64,000 bases of DNA from the NCBI GenBank assembly GCA_003140595.1, contig PLKG01000098.1, forward strand, positions 54,081 through 118,080, read 5' to 3'. The position numbers and the translations under genes were made by a program. Below are positions 36,144 through 45,873 of the stretch, piece after piece; the stretch's first letter is position 1; every line of letters begins with the position of its first letter. This stretch comes from Acidimicrobiaceae bacterium. Lineage in GTDB: Bacteria > Actinomycetota > Acidimicrobiia > Acidimicrobiales > Bog-793. Under the pieces are notes generated by a model. It saw only the letters and a program-made list of their open reading frames with translations, did not search any database and was not told the origin of the DNA.

Positions 36144-37610
36144 ATGCCGAACCTCCAAGTGACGAAGGGATGCCGCCACGTTCGTGCCAGGCCCGCCGCC
36201 GTCCTCGGCATCCTCGTGGGTGTCCTCTTCGGCTCCGCGGCCTGCACGACCAGTGGGCAGGCAGCAGTGGCGGCCGACCCCCCGACCAGCAGCACAACGT
36301 CTCCACCGCCAGTTGTCGTCCTGCGCAACACCCGGGATATTGCCGGTGAGCCGATCCCCTTCGGCGCGGCGAGCTACTTCGGCGCCGTCGCGCGGGCAGA
36401 CCTCAGCTCCGGGGTAGTCGGAATTGCCGCTAGCGCGAGTGGTGGCGGCTATCTAGTCGTAACCGGCGACGGCAAGGTCCTGAGTTTCGGGGACGCCAGA
36501 TTCCATGGCTCTGTCCCCGCCCGCGACAAAGAGAACGCCGCAGCGATCGTCGTTAGCGAAAACGGCGCCGGCTACTGGCTCGCATGCAGTAACGGCCGCG
36601 TCTTCAACTTTGGCGACGCCGGGTTCCACGGCTCTGCCGCCGCCCTTCAACTCACCACACCGATCGTCGCCATGGCCGCCACGCCGGGTGGCCGGGGCTA
36701 CTGGCTCGCCGCGTCGGGCGGCCGAGTCCTCCACTATGGTCAAGCCCGCTTCTACGGCTCGGCGATCACTCAGCTCCACGGTGACCACATCGTCGCCATG
36801 GCGGCAACCCCGGACGGTCGGGGCTACTGGCTCGCCGCGTCAGACGGGCGTGTCTTCTCCTACGGAGACGCCCACCCCTACGGTGCTGCGGCCCGCGAGC
36901 TCCACAACGACCACATCGTCGCCCTGGCGGCCACCCCGGACGGCCGCGGCTACTGGCTCGTCTCCGCCGGTGGGCAGGTCTTTCGATACGGCGACGCCGA
37001 GTACTACGGCTCGGCGTCGCCCGCGGTCCGAACCGACCCGATCGTCGCGGCCGCGCCAACTCCTGACGGCAAGGGTTACTGGCTTCTTCCGTCGGTCCCG
37101 GCTTCTGTGGGACTCCCCGCTCCCGGCAACGGGTTCGTTGCCGGCCACATCACCGCAATCGGAGACTCGGTGATGCTCGACGCGCAGCCCGCCCTCGAGG
37201 CTGATATCAAAGGCATCGATGTAGAGGCCGCCGTGAGCCGCCAGTGGGACACCGGCATCGCGCTCGCTCAGCAACTGAAGTCCGAAGGTCGCCTCGGGGC
37301 GATAGTCGTGATCGATCTCGGCACTAATGGACCAGTGAGCCTGCAACAGTTCGCCGACCTGATGAGCGTTCTGTCCGGAGCCTCTCGGGTCGTGTTCGTC
37401 ACCGTGCACCTCCCATCGAGCTATTCATGGGCGACTTCGGTGAACGCCACCCTCGAACAGGGCGTCGCGCGCTATCCACGAGCCCGGCTCGCGGACTTCA
37501 ACAAACTGGCGAACCAGAACCCGCAGTGGTTCTACTCAGACGGCGTTCACATGCCGATCGGCGGAACGGGGGCCCTGGCGATGGCCGGGGTCGTCAAGTC
37601 AGAGATCTGA
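36144..37610 (+). CDS. lipoprotein with 'GYWL...YGS' repeats and SGNH-like hydrolase domain
   Basis: A 488-residue lipoprotein. The signal peptide ends at lipobox Cys34 ('VLFGSAAC'). Residues about 75-325 contain five to six repeats of about 44 residues with the pattern '[20 protein letters not shown]' then '[13 protein letters not shown]', a beta-propeller/beta-repeat common in actinobacterial surface proteins. From about 335 on is an SGNH/OatA-like domain: '[18 protein letters not shown]' (Ser block I), '[17 protein letters not shown]' (Asn block), and '[19 protein letters not shown]' (catalytic Asp-x-x-His). It may acetylate or deacetylate cell-wall or surface sugars. The last 64 bases overlap the 3' end of the convergent monooxygenase gene. 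Confidence 0.85.
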   Translation: MPNLQVTKGCRHVRARPAAVLGILVGVLFGSAACTTSGQAAVAADPPTSSTTSPPPVVVLRNTRDIAGEPIPFGAASYFGAVARADLSSGVVGIAASASGGGYLVVTGDGKVLSFGDARFHGSVPARDKENAAAIVVSENGAGYWLACSNGRVFNFGDAGFHGSAAALQLTTPIVAMAATPGGRGYWLAASGGRVLHYGQARFYGSAITQLHGDHIVAMAATPDGRGYWLAASDGRVFSYGDAHPYGAAARELHNDHIVALAATPDGRGYWLVSAGGQVFRYGDAEYYGSASPAVRTDPIVAAAPTPDGKGYWLLPSVPASVGLPAPGNGFVAGHITAIGDSVMLDAQPALEADIKGIDVEAAVSRQWDTGIALAQQLKSEGRLGAIVVIDLGTNGPVSLQQFADLMSVLSGASRVVFVTVHLPSSYSWATSVNATLEQGVARYPRARLADFNKLANQNPQWFYSDGVHMPIGGTGALAMAGVVKSEI

Positions 37611-38671
37611 CCGACCGGGCCGGACGCGCCACTCGCCAGTCGGAAGCGTCGGGACACCGTGTCAGCCGACCTCGGCGGCGATGGCATTTGCCACGCCTCG
37701 GCAACCAACTCGAGCGACCGGGCCCTCGCCTCGTAAGAGTGGGTCCGGGTGGAGAGCATGATCTCCTCCGCGCCGGTTCGCCGTTGCAGCTCCACCAAAC
37801 CCCGCTTGACCACCTCGGGACCCCCGATCAGGTGGGTCGCCATAACCTCGTCCACAGCTGCACGGTCGCCCGCGGAGAACGGATATGAAGCCCCCTCCTC
37901 CGGCGATGGAAACAGGCCGAGCCGGCCAGTTCGCAGCTGAAGTATCGACAACGCCGACGACTGCGCCAGCCACCGGGCCTCCTCGTCGCTTGGCGCGCAG
38001 ACCACAGAGACAGCAACCATCGTGTGGGGCTCAGCGAGGAACGCGGAAGGCTGGAAGGACGAGCGGTAGAGCTCGAGTGCCTCATCGACAAGACGGGGAC
38101 TGAAGTGGTACGCGAAGGAATAGGGCAGGCCGAGGATTCCGGCCAGCTCTGCGCTGAACAACGACGAACCGAGAAGCCAGACCTCGGGAAGGTACCCGTG
38201 ACCGGGCACGGAACCGGGATGACTCGGGGGGTCGTCGCTCTTGGCGAGGTAACCGATCAACTCGACGACGTCGTCTGGGAAATGGTCGGCGCCGAGATCC
38301 GCCCGGCGCCGCAGCGCCCGTGCCGTCCTCAGGTCGGTGCCGGGGGCGCGTCCGAGCCCGAGGTCGATTCGTCCCGGGTGGAGTGCCTCGAGGGTGCCGA
38401 ACTGTTCGGCGACCACCAGGGGCGAGTGATTGGGAAGCATCACTCCGCCAGAGCCGATCCGGATGACAGAGGTGGCGGAGGCGATGTGAGCGATCAGCAC
38501 CGGTGGAGCTGAGCTCGCGACTGCCGGCATCCCATGGTGCTCTGCCACCCAAAGCCTTTTGTAGCCAAGTCCCTCAGCCACCAACGCAAGACGCGTCGTC
38601 TGCTCGAGCGCACTCGCCGGCGTCGAGCCGGTCGCCACGGTCGCCAGTTCGAGAACAGAAAGGGGCATCAT
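37547..38671 (-). CDS. LLM-class flavin-dependent oxidoreductase (luciferase-like)
   Basis: A 374-residue bacterial-luciferase-like TIM barrel (MsnO8-type). '[20 protein letters not shown]', '[20 protein letters not shown]', '[20 protein letters not shown]', '[20 protein letters not shown]' and '[20 protein letters not shown]' are typical. It binds FMN or F420 and oxidises an unknown substrate. ATG 38671 is chosen; a start at 38686 adds five residues. The C-terminal about 20 residues overlap the end of the SGNH lipoprotein gene on the other strand, so the last part of the protein may be non-conserved. Confidence 0.9.
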   Translation of the reverse strand: MMPLSVLELATVATGSTPASALEQTTRLALVAEGLGYKRLWVAEHHGMPAVASSAPPVLIAHIASATSVIRIGSGGVMLPNHSPLVVAEQFGTLEALHPGRIDLGLGRAPGTDLRTARALRRRADLGADHFPDDVVELIGYLAKSDDPPSHPGSVPGHGYLPEVWLLGSSLFSAELAGILGLPYSFAYHFSPRLVDEALELYRSSFQPSAFLAEPHTMVAVSVVCAPSDEEARWLAQSSALSILQLRTGRLGLFPSPEEGASYPFSAGDRAAVDEVMATHLIGGPEVVKRGLVELQRRTGAEEIMLSTRTHSYEARARSLELVAEAWQMPSPPRSADTVSRRFRLASGASGPVGQISDLTTPAIARAPVPPIGM

Positions 38672-38784
38672 GTCCGGCACAACCACTCAGGTCGATGCCG
38701 GATTCCCTGCGGGTCGCGGGTCGCCTGCCGATCGCGATGGCCGAAGGAGTCCTGTGCCAGGGATGACACCGCACGACACTGCCA

Positions 38785-39153
38785 TCAGGCGGCACCCCTT
38801 CGAAGTCCCCTGTTCCGGAGGCCTGCTTCGACAAGCCGCCATCCGAGCATTGTTAGCCCGAGGAAGCCCAATGCCACGAGTACGAAAGCCAAAGCGGTCC
38901 CCTGACCGGAGATCACCCGCAAGGCCATCCCGAGCGCCACAGTCGAAAGGACCACGAGTACGCCGTCCAGGAGAACCGAGCCGTCGTGCCGTAGGCCAAC
39001 CAACGCGAACCAGCCAGCGGCCAGTCCCGTGAGAAATGGCCATGCGGTCGAGGCCAGTCCGGCAATGTTGAACCCGTGGGCATGAACAGCCCTGCCGATC
39101 CCCACGAAGACGAGTACGACCGCTGCGTCTGCCGCCACCCTTGCCGCACGCAT
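38785..39153 (-). CDS. DUF3054 family membrane protein
   Basis: A 122-residue protein with four helices of the DUF3054 family, common in actinobacteria and haloarchaea and of unknown role. Signature pieces are 'AADAAVVLVFVGIGRAVHAH', 'STAWPFLTGLAAGWFALVGL', 'VLVVLSTVALGMALRVISGQ' and 'ALAFVLVALGFLGLTMLGWR'. The conserved 'R...H' on helix 1 and 'P...G' on helix 2 are present. ATG 39153 is preceded by no strong ribosome site. It is separate from its neighbours by short gaps. Confidence 0.88.
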   Translation of the reverse strand: MRAARVAADAAVVLVFVGIGRAVHAHGFNIAGLASTAWPFLTGLAAGWFALVGLRHDGSVLLDGVLVVLSTVALGMALRVISGQGTALAFVLVALGFLGLTMLGWRLVEAGLRNRGLRRGAA

Positions 39154-39195
39154 TCGCGGTCAACCCGACGCGGCGCAGGACTCGGCGATCGACAC

Positions 39196-39528
39196 TCAGG
39201 GCAGCTCTGTGCCGGAGGCGTCCATCGACGCCGGATTGGCTCTGGTGACCCTGCGGTCGGTGAAGTGCTCCGACTGGCACTTTGGGCACCTGCGCAGCGC
39301 AGAACGAACGGTCAACTGCTCTTCTGTCTCTGATGTCAGCTGCGATCCCGACGCCGACTGGGCGAGCACGTCTTGCGCGAGAGCCGGTAGTTGCCCGACC
39401 GCACCTATTCCTCGGCCTCTCGCGCGGTGTGCACGACGGTGCGAGAAATGCGCCTGCGCGCTCGTCAACAACCATGTCATACCGCAGGCCTCGCAGCGCC
39501 GCTCGATGAGGCGCACCCTCCCGAACAT
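39196..39528 (-). CDS. small zinc-ribbon protein
   Basis: A 110-residue protein with two CxxC pairs, 'ERRCEACGMTW' near the N-terminus and 'LRRCPKCQSEHFTDRRV' near the C-terminus. They are separated by an Ala/Arg-rich, His-containing middle ('AQAHFSHRRAHRARGRG'). Four cysteines in this spacing suggest one zinc ribbon closed over a long loop, or two half knuckles. I recognise no family. It lies just upstream of the DUF3054 gene on the same strand (42 bases) and may form an operon with it. Confidence 0.65.
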   Translation of the reverse strand: MFGRVRLIERRCEACGMTWLLTSAQAHFSHRRAHRARGRGIGAVGQLPALAQDVLAQSASGSQLTSETEEQLTVRSALRRCPKCQSEHFTDRRVTRANPASMDASGTELP

Positions 39529-39724
39529 TGGCTCACAGTACCGTTCGAGATGAGGCGCCAGGTTCGAAGCGACTTCTCGGCGCCTTCGCGACTCGGTTGA
39601 GTACCTTGATCAGACTCCATTGCAACCCTGTTGATTCGCGCTCTTCTCGCGAGTCTGACCGACGAAGCTCGCAAGGGCGCCAGCGTTCGGCGGCCGTACT
39701 CGTCTCGGCTCCTAAGATCGCCGG

Positions 39725-41416
39725 GTGGAGTGCGAAGACTATGACGTCGTAGTGGTCGGTAGCGGTTTCGGGGGCAGCACGGCTGCTCTGCGTCTCACAG
39801 AAAAGGGATATCGGGTCGCGGTCCTCGAGTCGGGACGCCGCTTCGACGAATCGACATTCCCCAAGACCTCGTGGCGGGTTCGCTCGTTCTTCTGGGTTCC
39901 CAAGATCGGTCTCCTCGGCATCCAGAAGCTGTCACTGCTGAGAAACGTGGTGGTGCTCTCGGGCGTAGGCGTGGGCGGAGGCTCACTGGTCTACGGCAAC
40001 ACCCTCTACGAGCCCTTCCCGAGTTTCTACGCGGACGAGCGTTGGAGTCACATCACCGACTGGCGCGCCGAGCTCGCACCGTTCTTCGACCAGGCGAAAC
40101 GCATGCTCGGCGTCGTCACGAATCCGACGATGACTGCAGCCGACGAGGCGATCCGCGCCGTCGCCGAAGAAATGGGCGTCGCCGACACATTCGTTCCCAC
40201 GCCGGTCGGCGTGTTCTTCGGTGAACCCGGAGTTGAAGTCCGCGACCCGTTCTTCGGGGGCGCCGGCCCGACTCGCAAGGGTTGCACCCAGTGTGGTGAA
40301 TGCATGACCGGCTGCCGTCATGGCGCCAAGAACACCCTGCTGAAGAACTACCTCTACCTTGCCGAACGAGGAGGCGCCGAGGTACGCGAGCTCACAACGG
40401 TGACCGGCATCCGGCCAAAGGGCAACGGCCGCTATCAGGTCACGACCGAACGCGCCGGCGCGTGGTTGCGCAAGCACCGGAAGACGTTCGTCGCATCGGA
40501 CGTCGTTCTGGCGGCGGGGACGATGGGCACCCAGAGACTGCTGCACGGCATGCGCGACGAAGGCAGCCTCGCCAACCTTTCGCCCAGGCTTGGCGAGCTG
40601 ACTCGTTCGAACTCGGAGGCGATAATCGGCGCGCGCACATTCCAACGCAATGTCGACTTCTCACGAGGTGTCGCCATCACGTCCTCGTTCTACCCCGACG
40701 AGCAGACCCACATCGAGCCCGTGCGCTACGGGCGGGGCAGCAACGCCATGGGGCTGCTGACGACCGCACTTGCCGATGGTGACGGCCGGTCCCGACTGCT
40801 GACATGGGCGCGCGAGGTACTGCGCCACCCAGTGATGCTGGCGCGCAACCTGAGCATGCACCGGTGGTCAGAGCAGACCATCGCCACCCTCGTCATGCAG
40901 ACGCGCGAGAACTCGATGACCTGCTACACCAAACCAGGACTCTTCGGTCGACGACTCACATCCAGACAGGGCGAGGGCGAGCCAAACCCGACCTGGATCC
41001 CGATCGGGCACGACGTCGTACGGCGCGTTGCCAGGCGCATCGGTGGCTTTCCTGCCGGCGGATGGAACGACGTCTTCAACATCCCGATGACGGCGCACCT
41101 CCTCGGGGGCGCGGTGATCGGTGACGGCCCTGAGACCGGGGTCATCGATCCTTACCACAGGGTCTACGGCCACCCTGGTCTTCACGTCGTGGACGGTGCC
41201 TCGGTGTCCGCCAACCTAGGAGTCAACCCGTCGCTGACAATCACCGCGCAAGCCGAACGGGCAATGGCCCTATGGCCGAACCGCGGCGAGTCGGACCAAC
41301 GAGCCCCGCTGGGAGAGCCGTACTGTCGAATCGGCCCGATCGCGCCTTGCAGTCCCGTCGTCCCCGCAAACGCGCCCGGCGCACTCCGGCTAGGGGTGGC
41401 ACCGCCCCGCTCGTGA
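39725..41416 (+). CDS. GMC oxidoreductase, cholesterol-oxidase-like
   Basis: A 563-residue FAD enzyme. The ADP-binding fold is 'DYDVVVVGSGFGGSTAALRL', followed by 'YRVAVLESGRRFD' and the GMC segment 'LSGVGVGGGSLVYGNTLYEP'. Four or five close cysteines occur in 'GCTQCGECMTGCRHGAKNTL', as in cholesterol oxidases of this subgroup. The C-terminal 'MTAHLLGGAVIGDGPETGVI' and 'VDGASVSANLGVNPSLTITA' hold the active-site His and Asn. It likely oxidises a 3-beta-hydroxysteroid or other alcohol. GTG start at 39725. The last about 40 residues ('CRIGPIAPCSPVVPANAPG' and following) lack similarity to the family and may be an extension. Confidence 0.88.
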   Translation: MECEDYDVVVVGSGFGGSTAALRLTEKGYRVAVLESGRRFDESTFPKTSWRVRSFFWVPKIGLLGIQKLSLLRNVVVLSGVGVGGGSLVYGNTLYEPFPSFYADERWSHITDWRAELAPFFDQAKRMLGVVTNPTMTAADEAIRAVAEEMGVADTFVPTPVGVFFGEPGVEVRDPFFGGAGPTRKGCTQCGECMTGCRHGAKNTLLKNYLYLAERGGAEVRELTTVTGIRPKGNGRYQVTTERAGAWLRKHRKTFVASDVVLAAGTMGTQRLLHGMRDEGSLANLSPRLGELTRSNSEAIIGARTFQRNVDFSRGVAITSSFYPDEQTHIEPVRYGRGSNAMGLLTTALADGDGRSRLLTWAREVLRHPVMLARNLSMHRWSEQTIATLVMQTRENSMTCYTKPGLFGRRLTSRQGEGEPNPTWIPIGHDVVRRVARRIGGFPAGGWNDVFNIPMTAHLLGGAVIGDGPETGVIDPYHRVYGHPGLHVVDGASVSANLGVNPSLTITAQAERAMALWPNRGESDQRAPLGEPYCRIGPIAPCSPVVPANAPGALRLGVAPPRS

Positions 41417-41627
41417 AACTCGCGTTTGCCTGCTCTCCGAACGAGGCGCGGTCTTTCCTTGTCCCGTCGAGTCGTCGCGTGCGAAGCGAGCCGGCGACAA
41501 GGTGGAATCGGTAGCCATCCAGACTTGCCGGTCGCTCTCTCACGGCTCCACCGCCGAAGTTTCCCGTGCCGGGTCCGCCAGCGACACCCGCCACGAGTGG
41601 CGAGGCCGCGAATGGTCGGGTGACAAC

Positions 41628-41813
41628 TCACCGCCCTATCAGGAACCGACCTTCGCGTGGCACATCACAACAGAAATCTGAGGGTCCGCTCAGCTTGAGC
41701 AAGCTGCCCCCAGAATGCAGGGTTTGCGTCGAGGCCCCCGATGCGTTGCCTGGTACCGCCATCAGCGAGGCGCCAACGACCGCGACCACGAACGCGAGAC
41801 CCCGCATTCTCAT
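41628..41813 (-). CDS. small secreted protein, 61 residues
   Basis: A short frame with a clear signal peptide: MRMRGLAFVVAVVGASLMAV followed by 'PGNASGASTQTLHSGG'. The mature part is about 35 residues ('LLKLSGPSDFCCDVPREGRF' with adjacent cysteines). GGGGGG lies about 8 bases before the ATG at 41813. No family is recognised. It could be the truncated start of a larger secreted protein, because no further protein-like sequence follows. Confidence 0.4.
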   Translation of the reverse strand: MRMRGLAFVVAVVGASLMAVPGNASGASTQTLHSGGSLLKLSGPSDFCCDVPREGRFLIGR

Positions 41814-42152
41814 AATCGTCCCCCCTGCCCGCACGGATGACACCCAGGGATCACTCCTATCCGCGCGCTTGAACACGAACACCTATTCGATCGTCGAGCG
41901 GTTCGGCGCAGACCATCTCGGCAAGCACGGCATATGCGCCTGCCTGATCGATCTGGCAGCCGGTGGCACCTACGCTTATGCCGGTGCGTTACGGACAACC
42001 AAGTAGACAGGCGAGATCGCTCTGGGAAGCTTGCCCCCGGGCGTCCCGCTGTAGGTTCTGACGCCCCAGGTGTGCTTGCAAAGGAGATTCGACAGGCGGG
42101 ATGTTGGGACGAGACGCGCGACGGCGTTCGGGCGTGAGACCACGACAGCGCC

Positions 42153-42875
42153 GTGTCGAACCGACCCACTACCGGCAAAGGGATGAGAGTGGCCGAGGGA
42201 GCTGAAGGAGAGAAGAGGCTCGCCGCCGAGGCGGCGGCCCAACTCGTCGAAGACGGTATGACCGTCGGGCTCGGCACAGGTTCGACTGTCGCCTACCTCC
42301 TGCCGGCGCTCGCTCGTCGCAACCTTTCGCTGAGGTGTGTGGCGACGTCGCAGCGAACCGCTGAAGCCGCCCGCTCTCTCGGTCTTCTCGTCGAGGCGTT
42401 CACCGGGATCGACCGTCTGGACATCGCTATCGACGGAGCCGACCAGATCGCTCCCGATGGATGGCTGGTGAAGGGCGGCGGCGGGGCGCATACCCGCGAA
42501 AAATTGGTGGCGGTGACCGCCGAACGCTTTGTCGTCATCGCGGACTCGACCAAACTCGTCGAGCGCCTTCACCAGCCGATCCCCCTGGAGCTGCTCTCCT
42601 TCGGACTCGCATCCACTTTGCGACGGTTGGCGCCTACCGCCGTACGCGGCGTTCCGCCGAGTCCCGACGGTGGGGTCATTGCGGACTTCACCGGTGAAGT
42701 CGGTGATCCTTCCACGCTGGCTGACCGCTTCAAGGCCACGCCCGGCCTGGTCGAGCACGGGCTCTTCCCTTTCGATCTCGTCGAAAGGGTCCTGGTCGGG
42801 AGAGGGTCCGACGTGGAGACGCGGACGATCCGCCACGGCGTACAGGGATCCGGCTCTTCTGGGAACACGACCTAG
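42153..42875 (+). CDS. rpiA: ribose-5-phosphate isomerase A
   Basis: A 240-residue RpiA, which interconverts ribose-5-phosphate and ribulose-5-phosphate in the pentose phosphate pathway. The three family blocks are all present: 'DGMTVGLGTGSTVAYLLPAL', 'DIAIDGADQIAPDGWLVKGG' (catalytic Asp) and 'GGGAHTREKLVAVTAERFVV' with 'IADSTKLVERL'. The C-terminal 'GGVIADFTGEVGDPSTLADR' and 'TPGLVEHGLFPFD' are also conserved. The start is GTG 42153 or, equally, ATG 42183. No pathway partner is adjacent. Confidence 0.94.
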   Translation: MSNRPTTGKGMRVAEGAEGEKRLAAEAAAQLVEDGMTVGLGTGSTVAYLLPALARRNLSLRCVATSQRTAEAARSLGLLVEAFTGIDRLDIAIDGADQIAPDGWLVKGGGGAHTREKLVAVTAERFVVIADSTKLVERLHQPIPLELLSFGLASTLRRLAPTAVRGVPPSPDGGVIADFTGEVGDPSTLADRFKATPGLVEHGLFPFDLVERVLVGRGSDVETRTIRHGVQGSGSSGNTT

Positions 42876-43281
42876 CGATTGAATCCCTTGGCGGGATCTC
42901 GATCCTCCAACCTCTGAGCCGCCCTACCGTGCGAGACATGTGCCCCGAGACTTCGAGCCATGCCAAGATCTCGGCGCAGCAGGGTGGTTAGCGCCACGCC
43001 TGGCAGTTTGGGGAACAACCATGGGCACGCCACAGACGAGTGCCGTGCCCCGGTCGGATTCGGCGTCTATGTACGCGTGTTCCACCCCCACACGCTCGGT
43101 CGCTAATTGGAGCGGCCGGGGGTTCCACCCACTGACCCGGTTCGAGCGGATGTCGGTTCCGGCAAGGCTCGATCCTGGTCCACCACCTCTTGTCCAACCT
43201 CCTGAGCCAGTAGGGCCACAAGACAGGGCTTCGCGGGGCGACCAGCCCTCGACGGCGCGCCACCCACGATCTCGAAAGACT
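42876..43281. other. gap without a supported gene
   Basis: About 406 bases between rpiA and the SdpI-like gene. Several overlapping frames are open on both strands, but none has a start with a ribosome site or a recognisable fold. On the minus strand a stretch reading 'TERVGVEHAYIDAESDRGTA' and 'VCGVPMVVPQTARRGANHP' looks faintly protein-like and could be a gene remnant. I see no repeat or RNA. Confidence 0.3.
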
Positions 43282-43623
43282 TCAGCCGATAGCTGTTGCT
43301 CGCGCTGCGCGGCTCGCTTGGAGAGTCGCGATTCCAATCCAGCCAAGAAGCCATCCGGTGGCGATTCGTGACAACACGGTCTGAGCCTCGCGACCTGGGC
43401 TCGTCACCGCCACGACGATCGCGACCACGACCGGGCCGAACCCCGCGGTCGTCAACGCCGAAGCGGCGGCCAGGTGCCCGGCGCCCCACGCCTCATCGCT
43501 ACGCATCGTCGACGGGATCCGGATGCCGGCAAAGATGTTTCGTGGCAACCGCCCCGTCGCCGCCATCCTCCCTATTGCCAACACGATTACGCCGCCGACT
43601 CCGAGCCGGATCGCCTTCGACAT
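43282..43623 (-). CDS. SdpI-like small membrane protein
   Basis: A 113-residue membrane protein with three helices and the SdpI/YhfL family loop 'RNIFAGIRIPSTMRSDEAWG' followed by 'AGHLAAASALTTAGFGPVV'. In SdpI-type proteins this loop follows the first helix and carries the conserved 'G(I/L)R...T..S...W...H'. The helices are 'IRLGVGGVIVLAIGRMA', 'ALTTAGFGPVVVAIVVAV' and 'IATGWLLGWIGIATLQAS'. It lacks the N-terminal part of the large SdpI immunity protein, so it is one of the shorter family members. ATG 43623 is the natural start. Confidence 0.8.
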   Translation of the reverse strand: MSKAIRLGVGGVIVLAIGRMAATGRLPRNIFAGIRIPSTMRSDEAWGAGHLAAASALTTAGFGPVVVAIVVAVTSPGREAQTVLSRIATGWLLGWIGIATLQASRAARATAIG

Positions 43624-44480
43624 GGAAGTAAGTCTAGGGCGGCTCGCACGGCCGAGGTTCGTGGTCGGTCGATCCCCAGCCCGCACGAAACTGCTTGACA
43701 AGTCTCAGTGATTCCTGTCGCGGGTGTCCTACTCGACGATTTCGGTCGCTGATAAGGCCGTCCGGGTCCGCGTAGCCCATGGCCGTCATTGACAGCCATA
43801 TCTGGAGTGGCGCAACTTCCTGCGTCGCGGGCGACACCAACCCTGTCGCTGGAGCGTGCCTACAGCGCGGCACACGCCGGTGAGAACCGTCGGGCGTTAT
43901 TGGCAGTGGACTGGCTCGTGCGCTGACCAAGTGGCAAGACTCTCGGACAGCTGTTCCCATTGCGGCGGCGCCTACATGCCTACGAGCGCCCGCCGGACTA
44001 TGTCTCAGGCAAAACTCAAGGCTTTCAGACAGTGCATCCCACGGACCAAAGGCGCCCTGCGGTGGCCGTCCTCCTCCTGGCCCGACACTGGGCCTGTCGA
44101 TGGATTGGTGCACGACCCCCTACGCCTTGCGAGGAAAGCCGAGAGCCGTGCACCGTCGGAAAGTATGCGCTGTCAGAGTGCTCTGCGCTAGGGGAAGACC
44201 GCACGGCGTGTTCCAGTACCACCGAGCGCGCTCAACACCGATCGAGTGACCGGCCGAACGGGCGTCAGCGAGGAGTCGAACTCGAGCCTGCTGCCGCGGC
44301 TTGAACATGTGCCACCCGGGCCAGACTGAGAACCAGTGCCAACACTGGAACCGTTTTCGAAATGTTGGTACGGGCGCTTCGATGAACCGGCTGACGGTCC
44401 ATCATCGGTCGACGATCTTGGCCGCGGCCCTCTCCGCTCCATTGGCGAGGTGAGTTAGCACCGCCGATGTTCCGTGGCAG
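43624..44480. other. 857-base stretch without a supported gene
   Basis: No coding frame here has both a start context and protein-like composition. A plus-strand frame at 43856-44191 includes a CxxC pair ('DSCSHCGGAYMPTSARRT') that could be the relic of a zinc-ribbon gene. Several minus-strand frames are low-complexity. I found no tRNA, CRISPR or insertion-sequence ends by eye. It may be a decayed locus. Confidence 0.35.
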
Positions 44481-45377
44481 TCACTCTCGTGTGAGTCCCG
44501 CGACCGGGACATCGATCGACTTGATCGACCATCCCGCGAGGGACGCAATGACAAGAGTCCGACCTTCTGGGCCCCCGAAACACAGGTTCGTAGGCGTGCA
44601 CAGGTACTCACCGCTGTAATCATCCAGGAAGATGCGCAGTTCGCCGTCGGGTTCGACCGTGTAGATCCGGTCTGGTCGGCAGCAACCAATGTAAAGACGT
44701 CCTTCTTGATCGAGCGCAAGCCCGTCAGGCACGGCCCGGGGCAGCAGGACATATTCGGTGCGCGTGCCCAATCGGCCGGCGTTGAAGCCGTAGCGTGAGA
44801 CTCCCGGCAGGCGCCCTTCCACGACGTACATCACCTCCCGCCCTTCGTCGAGCGCGAGACCATTTGGAAAACGGCGGCATTCCTCGTCGGCAATACGGGG
44901 CAGCTCCCCAGGCCGCACGCAGAAGAGATAGCCGTTATCGGTGTCCCAACCCGATCCCGATTCGGTCGCCCAGATCGTGCCGTCGCTCGCCACTACTGGA
45001 TAGTTGGGCGATACGAGCTTGCGCCCTTGCACGGAGCCGGCGATCACCTCAACGCTCCCCGAGGCCTGGATACGCAGCAACTCCGCCCGCCCGGTATCGC
45101 AGGCCACGCAGGCCCCAGCCTGATCGAATGCGATTCCTAGGAGGAAGCCGCCCGTGCTGGCAACAACCTCCACCTCTCCTGACTCCGGTGAGATCCGGAG
45201 GAGATCGCCGGACTCCGTGCCGCAGTAGACAGCCCCTTGGTGCCACGCGACGCACTCAGGGTGGTCGATTCCCGAGACAAGTGTTACCAGCTCACGTGTG
45301 GCGTCCCGCACCGGGTAGTGGACGCTGGTTCCGCCACTGTTTGTTTCGACGAGCATGTGTCCCGATTCGGAGTTCAA
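44481..45377 (-). CDS. SMP-30/gluconolactonase-like beta-propeller protein
   Basis: A 298-residue six-bladed propeller of the SMP-30 family. 'HPECVAWHQGAVYCGTESGD', 'STGGFLLGIAFDQAGACVAC', 'VASDGTIWATESGSGWDT', 'RFPNGLALDEGREVMYVVEG' and 'PDGLALDQEGRLYIGCCRPD' show repeated blade motifs and the metal-binding Asn/Asp positions (the 'PNG' and 'PDG' loops). Members hydrolyse lactones or organophosphates; the substrate is unknown. TTG 45377 has GGGGAGAAGC directly before it; ATG 45356 is a shorter alternative. Confidence 0.88.
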   Translation of the reverse strand: MNSESGHMLVETNSGGTSVHYPVRDATRELVTLVSGIDHPECVAWHQGAVYCGTESGDLLRISPESGEVEVVASTGGFLLGIAFDQAGACVACDTGRAELLRIQASGSVEVIAGSVQGRKLVSPNYPVVASDGTIWATESGSGWDTDNGYLFCVRPGELPRIADEECRRFPNGLALDEGREVMYVVEGRLPGVSRYGFNAGRLGTRTEYVLLPRAVPDGLALDQEGRLYIGCCRPDRIYTVEPDGELRIFLDDYSGEYLCTPTNLCFGGPEGRTLVIASLAGWSIKSIDVPVAGLTRE

Positions 45378-45391
45378 GCTTCTCCCCTTCG

Positions 45392-45667
45392 TCAGCGACG
45401 GCCACGATCAGTGCTCCGTCGGCACCAGATCCCCGAGTTCAGCACAGGCAGCCGGTGGGTAACCTTAGGTTTGGCGACCCAGTACCCCCACCCTCCGGCC
45501 CCCGAGCCAGCTCCGCCGGTCTGACCGTCCTGGATCACGACGTCGTCGGGGCTCTCGTCCTGGGTCTTCACGGCGTCGGTGACAACCATGTCGGGATCAC
45601 GGCCCGTCTCACGCATGGCGTCGGCCCATATGGCCGTCGCGGCGGCCTTGCGCTCGTGCTCGGTCAT
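45392..45667 (-). CDS. hypothetical protein, 91 residues
   Basis: A short frame just upstream of the SMP-30 gene on the same strand. It begins MTEHERKAAATAIWADAMRE, with a charged amphipathic N-terminus, then an acidic, Gly-rich middle ('DESPDDVVIQDGQTGGAGSG') and a tail with 'GWGYWVAKPKVTHRLPVLNS'. No family is recognised. The gap of 14 bases to the SMP-30 gene suggests co-transcription. No good ribosome site is visible before the ATG, so the protein is possible but not certain. Confidence 0.4.
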   Translation of the reverse strand: MTEHERKAAATAIWADAMRETGRDPDMVVTDAVKTQDESPDDVVIQDGQTGGAGSGAGGWGYWVAKPKVTHRLPVLNSGIWCRRSTDRGRR

Positions 45668-45873
45668 GTCGAAGTAGCCCGATGGGATGCGTGAGAAGAG
45701 TCGCGGCGCTTGATAAGTGGCTGCGCAACGAGCCGCTGACGGCTCGCCGCACCGGTGATCTCCCGGCGCCGGCGGGCAGCTGACCGGTTGGAGCGCTCAG
45801 TCCTTGTAGGGTGCTGCCTCACAAAGTGTTCGGCGTACCTCAGTTGCCGTCCCGCCCTTTTGAAAGGACAAGG

